In this document: in pieces, positions 1 to 11,606 of the stretch
Layout: every line of letters begins with the position of its first letter
How positions within the stretch are numbered: the first letter of the stretch is position 1
Assembly (NCBI GenBank): GCA_002189035.1
Contig: NEEC01000149.1
Span: 1-64,000 of the forward strand
Origin: Utricularia gibba
Lineage: Eukaryota; Streptophyta; Magnoliopsida; Lamiales; Lentibulariaceae
Length of the DNA stretch: 64,000 nucleotides
Direction of reading: 5' to 3'
Program-made: the position numbers and the translations under genes
The notes under the pieces: generated by a model
Seen by the model: the letters and a program-made list of their open reading frames with translations, nothing else
What the model was told of the DNA's origin: nothing
The model's database searches: none

Positions 1-314
1 AGTTGTAGCCCGGCAAATAAAGTGATGTATTTATTAACGTTCAGTTTTCGGGGCTGCCTACATGGTTTTCAAGGAACAGCTTCTCGTTTTGTGGCGGCCA
101 GTCTCGCTGGGAACTTGGTCCTTGACCCCGATTATGTATGGCTCATGAGGTCAACCGGATGCAAATCGATGAATACAATGATGCATTTGTTTAAATTACG
201 ATATCACGTGCACCCTACATGATTTTTTCAACACTTACTTTATACTTGAGGAGGCGGTCTTGGGGGGCAAGAGGAACCGGACAAAGGTCAGCTTAGGCTT
301 GGGCCGAAAGTAAG
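1..314 (+). repeat. Monomer with E-like tail preceding HOR unit 1
   Basis: The first two bases complete the preceding monomer, and the ttgta box starts at 3. The head (cccggcaaataaag) and the gatgaatacaatgatgc stretch are D-like. The tail is alpha type (ggggggcaagaggaacc, then cagcttaggcttgggcc), as in E monomers. It therefore occupies the E slot before the first A monomer at 315, although it lacks the E hallmarks ttgtaacacgg and tgcaattcg. It is probably a D/E recombinant. Confidence 0.75.
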
Positions 315-2188
315 TTGTAGCCCGGCAAAAAGTGATGTATTTATTAACGTTCGGTTTTCGGGGGCTGCCTACATGGTTTTTCAAGGAACATCTTCTCGTT
401 TTTGGCGGCTAGTCTCGTTGGGAACTGGTCCTTGACCCCGATTCTGTATGGCTCATGGGGTCAACCGGATGCAAATCGATGAAAAAAAATGATGCATTTG
501 TTTAAATTACGATATCACGTGCACCCTACATGATTTTTTCAACAACTTACTTTATACTTGAGGAGGTGGTCTTGGGGGGCAAGAGGAACCGGACAAAGGT
601 CAGCATAGGCTTTGGCCGAAAGTAAGTTGTAGCCGGCAAAGAAAAGTGATGTATTTATTAACGTTCGGTTTTCGGGGTTGCCTACATGGTTTTTAAAGGA
701 ACAGCTTCTCGTTTTGTGGCGGCCTGTCTCGCAAGGAACTTGGTCCGGGCCCCTGATTCTTTATGGCTCATGAGGACAAAAGGATGCAAATCGATGAAAA
801 AATGATGCATTTGTTTAAATTACGATATCACGTGCACCCTACATGATTTTTTCAACAACTTACTTTATACTTGAGGAGGTGGTCTTGGGGGGCAAGAGGA
901 ACCGGACAAAGGTCAGCTAGGCTTTGGCCGAAAGTAAGTTGTAGCCCGGCAAAGAAAAGTGATGTATTTATTAAGGTTCGGTTTTTCGGGGTTGCCAACA
1001 TGGTTTTTAAAGGAACAGCTTCTCGTTTTGTGGCGGCCTGTATCGCAAGGAACTTGGTCCGGGCCCCTGATTCTTTATGGCTCATGAGGACAAAAGGATG
1101 CAAATCGATGAAGAAAAATGATGCATTTGTTTAAATTACGATATCACGTGCACCCTACATGATTTTTTTAACAACTTACTTTATACTTGAGGAGGCGGTC
1201 TTGGGGGGCAAGAGGAACCGGACAAAGGTAAGCTTAGGCTTGGGCGAAAAGTAAGTTGTAGCCCGGCAAATAAAGTGATATTTATTAACGTTCAGTTTTC
1301 GGGGGCTGCCTACATGGTTTTTCAAGGAACAGCTTCTCGTTTTGTGGCGGCCAGTCTCGCTGGGAACTTGGTCCTTGACCCCGATTATGTATGGCTCATG
1401 AGGTCAACCGGATGCAAATCGATTAAAAAATGATGCCTTTGTTTAAATTACGATATCACGTGCACCCCACATGATTTTTTCAACAAATTACTTTATACTT
1501 GAGGAGGCGGTCTTGGGGTGCAAGAACGGGACAAAGGTCAGGTTTTGCTTGCACCGAGAGTTAGTTGTAGCCCGGCAAATAAAGTGATGTATTTATTAAC
1601 GTTCAGTTTTCGGGGGCTGCCTACATGGTTTTTCAGGAACAGCTTCTCGTTTTGTGGCGGCCAGTCTCGCTGGGAACTTGGTCCTTGACCCCGATTATGT
1701 ATGCTCATGAGGTCAACCGGATGCAAATCGATGAATACAATGATGCATTTGTTTAAATTACGATATCACGTGCACCCCACATGATTTTTTCAACAACTTA
1801 CTTTATACTTGTGGAGGCGGTCTTGGGGTGCACCTGGAACGCGACAAAGGTCAGGTTTGGCTTGGCCGAGAGTAGTTGTAACCGGCAAATAAAGTGATGT
1901 ATTTATTAACGTTCAGTTTTCGGGGGCTGCCTACATGGTTTTTCAAGGAACAGCTTCTCGTTTTTTGTGGCGGCCAGTCTCGCTGGGAACTTGGTCCTTG
2001 ACCCCGATTATGTATGGCTCGTGAGGTCAACCGGATGCAATTCGATGAATACAATAATGCATTTGTTTAAATTACGATATCACGTGCACCCTACATGATT
2101 TTTTCAACAACTTACTTTATTGAGGAGGCGGTCTTGGGGGGCAAGAGGAACCGGACAAAGGTCAGCTTAGGCTTGGGCCGAAAGTAAG
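315..2188 (+). repeat. HOR unit 1, six-monomer variant (A-B'-B-C-D-E)
   Basis: Monomer starts are A 315, B' 627, B 939, C 1256, D 1565 and E 1876, total 1,874 bp. The extra monomer (627-938) has a B body (gcctgtctcgcaagg, ccgggcccctgattctt, aggacaaaagg). It also carries an A-style end: atacttgaggaggtgg and a tail with taggctttggcc. It reads as a B/A recombinant that lengthened the unit by one monomer. The C monomer lacks the taaatttattaaag signature of later C copies and ends in an unusual tail (ggggtgcaagaacggg). D retains gatatcacgtg, unlike most later D copies. Unit 1 is clearly more diverged than units 4-9. Confidence 0.9.
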
Positions 2189-3754
2189 TTGTAGCCCGTC
2201 AAAATGTGATGTATTTATTAACGTTCGGTTTTCGGGGGCTGCCTACATGGTTTTTCAAGGAACATCTTCTCGTTTTTGGCGGCTAGTCTCGTTGGGAACC
2301 TGGTCCTTGACCCCGATTCTGTATGGCTCATGGGGTCAACCGGATGCAAATCGATGAAAAAATGATGCATTTGTTTAAATTACGATATCACGTGCACCCT
2401 ACATGATTTTTTCAACAACTTACTTTATACTTGAGGAGGTGGTCTTGGGGGCAAGAGGAACCGGACAAAGGTCAGCATAGGCTTTGGCCGAAAGTAAGTT
2501 GTAGCCCGGCAAAGAAAAGTGATGTATTTATTAAGTTCGGTTTTCGGGGTTGCCAACATGGTTTTTAAAGGAACAGCTTCTCGTTTTGTGGCGGCCTGTA
2601 TCGCAAGGAACTTGGTCCGGGCCCCTGATTCTTTATGGCTCATGAGGACAAAAGGATGCAAATCGATGAAGAAAATGATGCATTTGTTTAAATTACGATA
2701 TCACGTGCACCCTACATGATTTTTTAACAACTTACTTTATAATTGAGGAGGCGGTCTTGGGGGGCAAGAGGAACCGGACAAAGGTAAGCTTAGGCTTGGG
2801 CCGAAAGTAAGTTGTAGCCTGGCAAATAAAGTGATAAATTTATTAAAGTTCAGTTTTCGGGGGCTGCCTACATGGTTTTCAAGGAACAGCTTCTCGTTTT
2901 GTGGCGGCCAGTCTCGCTGGGAACTTGGTCCTTGACCCCGATTATGTATGGCTCGTGAGGTCAACCGGATGCAAATCGATTAAAAAAAATGATGCCTTTG
3001 TTTAAATTACGATATCACGTGCACCCCACATGATTTTTTCAACAAATTACTTTATACTTAGGGAGGCGGTCTTGGGGTGCACCTAGAACGGACAAAGGTC
3101 AGGTTTTGCTTGCACCGAGAGTTAGTTGTAGCCCGGCAAATAAAGTGATGTATTTATTAACGTTCAGTTTTCGGGGGCTGCCTACATGGTTTTTCGAGGA
3201 ACAGCTTCTCGTTTTGTGGCGGCCAGTCTCGCTGGGAACTTGGTCCTTGACCCCGATTATGTATTGCTCATGAGGTCAACCGGATGCAAATCGATGAATA
3301 CAATGATGCATTTGTTTAATTACGATATGACGTGCACCCACATGATTTTTTCAACAACTTGCTTTATACTTGTGGAGGCGGTCTTGGGGTGCACCTGGAA
3401 CGCGACAAAGGTCAGGTTTGGCTTGCGCCGAGAGTTAGTTGTAACACGGCAAATAAAGTGATATATTTATTAACGTTCAGTTTTCGGGGGCTGCCTACAT
3501 GGTTTTTCAAGGAACAGCTTCTCGTTTTTGTGGCGGCCAGTCTCGCTGGGAACTTGGTCCTTGACCCCGATTATGTATGGCTCATGAGGTCAACCGGATG
3601 CAATTCGATGAATACAATAATGCATTTGTTTAAATTACGATATCACGTGCACCCTACATGATTTTTTCAACAACTTACTTTATACTTGAGGAGGCGGTCT
3701 TGGGGGGCAAGAGGAACCGGACAAAGGTCAGCTTAGGCTTGGGCCGAAAGTAAG
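2189..3754 (+). repeat. HOR unit 2 (A-B-C-D-E, 1,566 bp)
   Basis: Starts are A 2189, B 2499, C 2812, D 3126 and E 3439. A has an intermediate head (cccgtcaaaatgtg) and still reads cttctcgtttttgg where units 4-9 read cttctcgatttttgg. C carries the standard signature gtgataaatttattaaag. D has gtttaattacgatatgacg, so its EcoRV and PmlI hexamers are lost. E keeps cttctcg, while later E copies have cttcttg, and it has ctcatgagg where later copies have ctcgtgagg. This is an early form of the canonical five-monomer unit. Confidence 0.92.
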
Positions 3755-5314
3755 TTGTAGCCCGGCAAGGAATGTGATGTATTTATTAACGTTCGGTTTT
3801 CGGGGCTGCCTACATGGTTTTTCAAGGAACATCTTCTCGTTTTTGGCGCTAGTCTCGTTGGGAACTGGTCTTGACCCGATTCTGTATGGCTCATGGGTCA
3901 ACCGGATGCAAATCGATGAAAAAATGATGCATTTGTTTAAATTACGATATCACGTGCACCCTACATGATTTTTTCAACAACTTACTTTATACTTGAGGAG
4001 GTGGTCTTGGGGGGCAAGAGGAACCGGACAAAGGTCAGCATAGGCTTGGCCGAAAGTAAGTTGTAGCCCGGCAAAGAAAAGTGATGTATTTATTAAGGTT
4101 CGGTTTTCGGGGTTGCCAACATGGTTTTTAAGGAACAGCTTCTCGTTTTGTGGCGGCCTGTATCGCAAGGAACTTGGTCCGGGCCCCTGATTCTTTATGG
4201 CTCATGAGGACAAAAGGATGCAAATCGATGAAGAAAATGATGCATTTGTTTAAATTACGATATCACGTGCACCCTACATGATTTTTTTAACAACTTACTT
4301 TATAATTGAGGAGGCGGTCTTGGGGGCAAGAGGAACCGGACAAAGGTAAGCTTAGGCTTGGGCCGAAAGTAAGTTGTAGCCTGGCAAATAAAGTGATAAA
4401 TTTATTAAAGTTCAGTTTTCGGGGGCTGCCTACATGGTTTTCAAGGAACAGCTTCTCGTTTTGTGGCGGCCAGTCTCGCTGGGAACTTGGTCCTTGACCC
4501 CGATTATGTATGGCTCGTGAGGTCAACCGGATGCAAATCGATTAAAAAAAATGATGCCTTTGTTTAAATTACGATATCACGTGCACCCACATGATTTTTT
4601 CAACAAATTACTTTATACTTAGGGAGGCGGTCTTGGGGTGCACCTAGAACGGGACAAAGGTCAGGTTTGCTTGCACCGAGAGTTAGTTGTAGCCCGGCAA
4701 ATAAAGTGATGTATTTATTAACGTTCAGTTTTCGGGGGCTGCCTACATGGTTTTTCGAGGAACAGCTTCTCGTTTTGTGGCGGCCAGTCTCGCTGGGAAC
4801 TTGGTCCTTGACCCCGATTATGTATTGCTCATGAGGTCAACCGGATGCAAATCGATGAATACAATGATGCATTTGTTTAATTACGATATGACGTGCACCC
4901 ACATGATTTTTTCAACAACTTGCTTTATACTTGTGGAGGCGGTCTTGGGGTGCACCTGGAACGCGACAAAGGTCAGGTTTGGCTTGCGCCGAGAGTTAGT
5001 TGTAACACGGCAAATAAAGTGATATATTTATTAACGTTCAGTTTTCGGGGGCTGCCTACATGGTTTTTCAAGGAACAGCTTCTTGTTTTGTGGCGGCCAG
5101 TCTCGCTGGGAACTTGGTCCTTGACCCCGATTATGTATGGCTCGTGAGGTCAACCGGATGCAATTCGATGAATACAATAATGCATTTGTTTAAATTACGA
5201 TATCACGTGCACCCTACATGATTTTTTCAACAACTTACTTTATACTTGAGGAGGCGGTCTTGGGGGGCAAGAGGAACCGGACAAAGGTCAGCTTAGGCTT
5301 GGGCCGAAAGTAAG
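3755..5314 (+). repeat. HOR unit 3 (A-B-C-D-E, 1,560 bp)
   Basis: Starts are A 3755, B 4061, C 4374, D 4687 and E 5000. A is short (306 bp) with several single-base losses (ttttggcgctag, ggtcttgacccg, atgggtcaacc). Its head is cccggcaaggaatg, one base from the cccgtcaaggaatg of later units. D again has gtttaattacgatatgacg, as in unit 2. E has gained cttcttg and ctcgtgagg, so from here on E matches the amplified form. Confidence 0.93.
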
Positions 5315-6886
5315 TTGTAGCCCGTCAAGGAATGTGATGTATTTATTAACGTTCGGTTTTCGGGGGCTGCCTACATGGTTTTTCAAGGAACATCTTCTCG
5401 ATTTTTGGCGGCTAGTCTCGTTGGGAACCTGGTCCTTGACCCCGATTCTGTATGGCTCATGGGGTCAACCGGATGCAAATCGATGAAAAAAATGATGCAT
5501 TTGTTTAAATTACGATATCACGTGCACCCTACATGATTTTTTCAACAACTTACTTTATACTTGAGGAGGTGGTCTTGGGGGGCAAGAGGAACCGGACAAA
5601 GGTCAGCATAGGCTTTGGCCGAAAGTAAGTTGTAGCCCGGCAAAGAAAAGTGATGTATTTATTAAGGTTCGGTTTTCGGGGTTGCAACATGGTTTTTAAA
5701 GGAACAGCTTCTCGTTTTGTGGCGGCCTGTATCGCAAGGAACTTGGTCCGGGCCCCTGATTCTTTATGGCTCATGAGGACAAAAGGATGCAAATCGATGA
5801 AGAAAATGATGCATTTGTTTAAATTACGATATCACGTGCACCCTACATGATTTTTTTAACAACTTACTTTATAATTGAGGAGGCGGTCTTGGGGGGCAAG
5901 AGGAACCGGACAAAGGTAAGCTTAGGCTTGGGCCGAAAGTAAGTTGTAGCCTGGCAAATAAAGTGATAAATTTATTAAAGTTCAGTTTTCGGGGGCTGCC
6001 TACATGGTTTTCAAGGAACAGCTTCTCGTTTTGTGGCGGCCAGTCTCGCTGGGAACTTGGTCCTTGACCCCGATTATGTATGGCTCGTGAGGTCAACCGG
6101 ATGCAAATCGATTAAAAAAATGATGCCTTTGTTTAAATTACGATATCACGTGCACCCCACATGATTTTTTCAACAAATTACTTTATACTTAGGGAGGCGG
6201 TCTTGGGGTGCACCTAGAACGGGACAAAGGTCAGGTTTTGCTTGCACCGAGAGTTAGTTGTAGCCCGGCAAATAAAGTGATGTATTTATTAACGTTCAGT
6301 TTTCGGGGGCTGCCTACATGGTTTTTCGAGGAACAGCTTCTCGTTTTGTGGCGGCCAGTCTCGCTGGGAACTTGGTCCTTGACCCCGATTATGTATTGCT
6401 CATGAGGTCAACCGGATGCAAATCGATGAATACAATGATGCATTTGTTTATATTACGATATCACGTGCACCCACATGATTTTTTCAACAACTTGCTTTAT
6501 ACTTGTGGAGGCGGTCTTGGGGTGCACCTGGAACGCGACAAAGGTCAGGTTTGGCTTGCGCCGAGAGTTAGTTGTAACACGGCAAATAAAGTGATATATT
6601 TATTAACGTTCAGTTTTCGGGGCTGCCTACATGGTTTTTCAAGGAACAGCTTCTTGTTTTTGTGGCGGCCAGTCTCGCTGGGAACTTGGTCCTTGACCCC
6701 GATTATGTATGGCTCGTGAGGTCAACCGGATGCAATTCGATGAATACAATAATGCATTTGTTTAAATTACGATATCACGTGCACCCTACATGATTTTTTC
6801 AACAACTTACTTTATACTTGAGGAGGCGGTCTTGGGGGGCAAGAGGAACCGGACAAAGGTCAGCTTAGGCTTGGGCCGAAAGTAAG
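5315..6886 (+). repeat. HOR unit 4 (A-B-C-D-E, 1,572 bp)
   Basis: Starts are A 5315, B 5630, C 5944, D 6258 and E 6572. This is the first unit with the fully standard A (cccgtcaaggaatg, cttctcgatttttgg). B has a one-base loss (gttgcaacatgg). D is unusual: it combines gtttatattacg, as in units 5-9, with an intact gatatcacgtg, as in unit 1. That is a recombinant or transitional state. Confidence 0.94.
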
Positions 6887-8458
6887 TTGTAGCCCGTCAA
6901 GGAATGTGATGTATTTATTAACGTTCGGTTTTCGGGGCTGCCTACATGGTTTTTCAAGGAACATCTTCTCGATTTTTGGCGGCTAGTCTCGTTGGGAACC
7001 TGGTCCTTGACCCCGATTCTGTATGGCTCATGGGGTCAACCGGATGCAAATCGATGAAAAAAATGATGCATTTGTTTAAATTACGATATCACGTGCACCC
7101 TACATGATTTTTTCAACAACTTACTTTATACTTGAGGAGGTGGTCTTGGGGGGCAAGAGGAACCGGACAAAGGTCAGCATAGGCTTTGGCCGAAAGTAAG
7201 TTGTAGCCCGGCAAAGAAAAGTGATGTATTTATTAAGGTTCGGTTTTCGGGGTTGCCAACATGGTTTTTAAAGGAACAGCTTCTCGTTTTGTGGCGGCCT
7301 GTATCGCAAGGAACTTGGTCCGGGCCCCTGATTCTTTATGGCTCATGAGGACAAAAGGATGCAAATCGATGAAGAAAATGATGCATTTGTTTAAATTACG
7401 ATATCACGTGCACCCTACATGATTTTTTTAACAACTTACTTTATAATTGAGGAGGCGGTCTTGGGGGCAAGAGGAACCGGACAAAGGTAAGCTTAGGCTT
7501 GGGCCGAAAGTAAGTTGTAGCCTGGCAAATAAAGTGATAAATTTATTAAAGTTCAGTTTTCGGGGCTGCCTACATGGTTTTCAAGGAACAGCTTCTCGTT
7601 TTGTGGCGGCCAGTCTCGCTGGGAACTTGGTCCTTGACCCCGATTATGTATGGCTCGTGAGGTCAACCGGATGCAAATCGATTAAAAAAAATGATGCCTT
7701 TGTTTAAATTACGATATCACGTGCACCCCACATGATTTTTTCAACAAATTACTTTATACTTAGGGAGGCGGTCTTGGGGTGCACCTAGAACGGGACAAAG
7801 GTCAGGTTTTGCTTGCACCGAGAGTTAGTTGTAGCCCGGCAAATAAAGTGATGTATTTATTAACGTTCAGTTTTCGGGGGCTGCCTACATGGTTTTTCGA
7901 GGAACAGCTTCTCGTTTTGTGGCGGCCAGTCTCGCTGGGAACTTGGTCCTTGACCCCGATTATGTATTGCTCATGAGGTCAACCGGATGCAAATCGATGA
8001 ATACAATGATGCATTTGTTTATATTACGATATGACGTGCACCCCACATGATTTTTTCAACAACTTGCTTTATACTTGTGGAGGCGGTCTTGGGGTGCACC
8101 TGGAACGCGACAAAGGTCAGGTTTGGCTTGCGCCGAGAGTTAGTTGTAACACGGCAAATAAAGTGATATATTTATTAACGTTCAGTTTTCGGGGGCTGCC
8201 TACATGGTTTTTCAAGGAACAGCTTCTTGTTTTTGTGGCGGCCAGTCTCGCTGGGAACTTGGTCCTTGACCCCGATTATGTATGGCTCGTGAGGTCAACC
8301 GGATGCAATTCGATGAATACAATAATGCATTTGTTTAAATTACGATATCACGTGCACCCTACATGATTTTTTCAACAACTTACTTTATACTTGAGGAGGC
8401 GGTCTTGGGGGCAAGAGGAACCGGACAAAGGTCAGCTTAGGCTTGGGCCGAAAGTAAG
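6887..8458 (+). repeat. HOR unit 5 (A-B-C-D-E, 1,572 bp)
   Basis: Starts are A 6887, B 7201, C 7515, D 7829 and E 8144. All five monomers carry the standard diagnostic variants. D has gtttatattacgatatgacg. C has a four-G run (cggggctgcc). Remaining differences from units 6-9 that I can see lie mostly in G- and A-run lengths. Confidence 0.95.
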
Positions 8459-10032
8459 TTGTAGCCCGTCAAGGAATGTGATGTATTTATTAACGTTCGG
8501 TTTTCGGGGGCTGCCTACATGGTTTTTCAAGGAACATCTTCTCGATTTTTGGCGGCTAGTCTCGTTGGGAACCTGGTCCTTGACCCCGATTCTGTATGGC
8601 TCATGGGGTCAACCGGATGCAAATCGATGAAAAAAATGATGCATTTGTTTAAATTACGATATCACGTGCACCCTACATGATTTTTTCAACAACTTACTTT
8701 ATACTTGAGGAGGTGGTCTTGGGGGGCAAGAGGAACCGGACAAAGGTCAGCATAGGCTTTGGCCGAAAGTAAGTTGTAGCCCGGCAAAGAAAAGTGATGT
8801 ATTTATTAAGGTTCGGTTTTCGGGGTTGCCAACATGGTTTTTAAAGGAACAGCTTCTCGTTTTGTGGCGGCCTGTATCGCAAGGAACTTGGTCCGGGCCC
8901 CTGATTCTTTATGGCTCATGAGGACAAAAGGATGCAAATCGATGAAGAAAATGATGCATTTGTTTAAATTACGATATCACGTGCACCCTACATGATTTTT
9001 TTAACAACTTACTTTATAATTGAGGAGGCGGTCTTGGGGGCAAGAGGAACCGGACAAAGGTAAGCTTAGGCTTGGGCCGAAAGTAAGTTGTAGCCTGGCA
9101 AATAAAGTGATAAATTTATTAAAGTTCAGTTTTCGGGGCTGCCTACATGGTTTTCAAGGAACAGCTTCTCGTTTTGTGGCGGCCAGTCTCGCTGGGAACT
9201 TGGTCCTTGACCCCGATTATGTATGGCTCGTGAGGTCAACCGGATGCAAATCGATTAAAAAAAATGATGCCTTTGTTTAAATTACGATATCACGTGCACC
9301 CCACATGATTTTTTCAACAAATTACTTTATACTTAGGGAGGCGGTCTTGGGGTGCACCTAGAACGGGACAAAGGTCAGGTTTTGCTTGCACCGAGAGTTA
9401 GTTGTAGCCCGGCAAATAAAGTGATGTATTTATTAACGTTCAGTTTTCGGGGGCTGCCTACATGGTTTTTCGAGGAACAGCTTCTCGTTTTGTGGCGGCC
9501 AGTCTCGCTGGGAACTTGGTCCTTGACCCCGATTATGTATTGCTCATGAGGTCAACCGGATGCAAATCGATGAATACAATGATGCATTTGTTTATATTAC
9601 GATATGACGTGCACCCCACATGATTTTTTCAACAACTTGCTTTATACTTGTGGAGGCGGTCTTGGGGTGCACCTGGAACGCGACAAAGGTCAGGTTTGGC
9701 TTGCGCCGAGAGTTAGTTGTAACACGGCAAATAAAGTGATATATTTATTAACGTTCAGTTTTCGGGGGCTGCCTACATGGTTTTTCAAGGAACAGCTTCT
9801 TGTTTTTGTGGCGGCCAGTCTCGCTGGGAACTTGGTCCTTGACCCCGATTATGTATGGCTCGTGAGGTCAACCGGATGCAATTCGATGAATACAATAATG
9901 CATTTGTTTAAATTACGATATCACGTGCACCCTACATGATTTTTTCAACAACTTACTTTATACTTGAGGAGGCGGTCTTGGGGGGCAAGAGGAACCGGAC
10001 AAAGGTCAGCTTAGGCTTGGGCCGAAAGTAAG
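8459..10032 (+). repeat. HOR unit 6 (A-B-C-D-E, 1,574 bp)
   Basis: Starts are A 8459, B 8774, C 9088, D 9402 and E 9717, with lengths 315, 314, 314, 315 and 316 bp. It is a good reference copy. A has gaggtggtc and cagcataggctttgg. B has ttgccaacatgg, cctgtatcgcaagg and ataattgaggagg. C has gtgataaatttattaaag and caacaaattac. D has tttttcgaggaac, atgtattgctc and cttgtggagg. E has ttgtaacacgg, gtgatatatttatt and tgcaattcgatg. Confidence 0.96.
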
Positions 10033-11606
10033 TTGTAGCCCGTCAAGGAATGTGATGTATTTATTAACGTTCGGTTTTCGGGGGCTGCCTACATGGTTTT
10101 TCAAGGAACATCTTCTCGATTTTTGGCGGCTAGTCTCGTTGGGAACCTGGTCCTTGACCCCGATTCTGTATGGCTCATGGGGTCAACCGGATGCAAATCG
10201 ATGAAAAAAATGATGCATTTGTTTAAATTACGATATCACGTGCACCCTACATGATTTTTTCAACAACTTACTTTATACTTGAGGAGGTGGTCTTGGGGGG
10301 CAAGAGGAACCGGACAAAGGTCAGCATAGGCTTTGGCCGAAAGTAAGTTGTAGCCCGGCAAAGAAAAGTGATGTATTTATTAAGGTTCGGTTTTCGGGGT
10401 TGCCAACATGGTTTTTAAAGGAACAGCTTCTCGTTTTGTGGCGGCCTGTATCGCAAGGAACTTGGTCCGGGCCCCTGATTCTTTATGGCTCATGAGGACA
10501 AAAGGATGCAAATCGATGAAGAAAATGATGCATTTGTTTAAATTACGATATCACGTGCACCCTACATGATTTTTTTAACAACTTACTTTATAATTGAGGA
10601 GGCGGTCTTGGGGGCAAGAGGAACCGGACAAAGGTAAGCTTAGGCTTGGGCCGAAAGTAAGTTGTAGCCTGGCAAATAAAGTGATAAATTTATTAAAGTT
10701 CAGTTTTCGGGGGCTGCCTACATGGTTTTCAAGGAACAGCTTCTCGTTTTGTGGCGGCCAGTCTCGCTGGGAACTTGGTCCTTGACCCCGATTATGTATG
10801 GCTCGTGAGGTCAACCGGATGCAAATCGATTAAAAAAATGATGCCTTTGTTTAAATTACGATATCACGTGCACCCCACATGATTTTTTCAACAAATTACT
10901 TTATACTTAGGGAGGCGGTCTTGGGGTGCACCTAGAACGGGACAAAGGTCAGGTTTTGCTTGCACCGAGAGTTAGTTGTAGCCCGGCAAATAAAGTGATG
11001 TATTTATTAACGTTCAGTTTTCGGGGGCTGCCTACATGGTTTTTCGAGGAACAGCTTCTCGTTTTGTGGCGGCCAGTCTCGCTGGGAACTTGGTCCTTGA
11101 CCCCGATTATGTATTGCTCATGAGGTCAACCGGATGCAAATCGATGAATACAATGATGCATTTGTTTATATTACGATATGACGTGCACCCCACATGATTT
11201 TTTCAACAACTTGCTTTATACTTGTGGAGGCGGTCTTGGGGTGCACCTGGAACGCGACAAAGGTCAGGTTTGGCTTGCGCCGAGAGTTAGTTGTAACACG
11301 GCAAATAAAGTGATATATTTATTAACGTTCAGTTTTCGGGGGCTGCCTACATGGTTTTTCAAGGAACAGCTTCTTGTTTTTGTGGCGGCCAGTCTCGCTG
11401 GGAACTTGGTCCTTGACCCCGATTATGTATGGCTCGTGAGGTCAACCGGATGCAATTCGATGAATACAATAATGCATTTGTTTAAATTACGATATCACGT
11501 GCACCCTACATGATTTTTTCAACAACTTACTTTATACTTGAGGAGGCGGTCTTGGGGGGCAAGAGGAACCGGACAAAGGTCAGCTTAGGCTTGGGCCGAA
11601 AGTAAG
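10033..11606 (+). repeat. HOR unit 7 (A-B-C-D-E, 1,574 bp)
   Basis: Starts are A 10033, B 10348, C 10662, D 10976 and E 11291. Against unit 6 the only differences noticed by eye are homopolymer lengths, for example five rather than four Gs before gctgcc in C and a shorter A-run after its atcgatt. Near-identity of adjacent units indicates recent amplification or conversion. Confidence 0.96.

Noticed and set aside
6318-6719. Open frames of 60-133 codons on both strands, including the longest (133 codons, here and at 52,662-53,063).
   Set aside because: They are translations of the satellite itself and recur with every monomer. Related peptides appear in several frames and on the opposite strand, and frames break with each indel. 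The monomer length (314) is not a multiple of three. No protein domain is recognisable.
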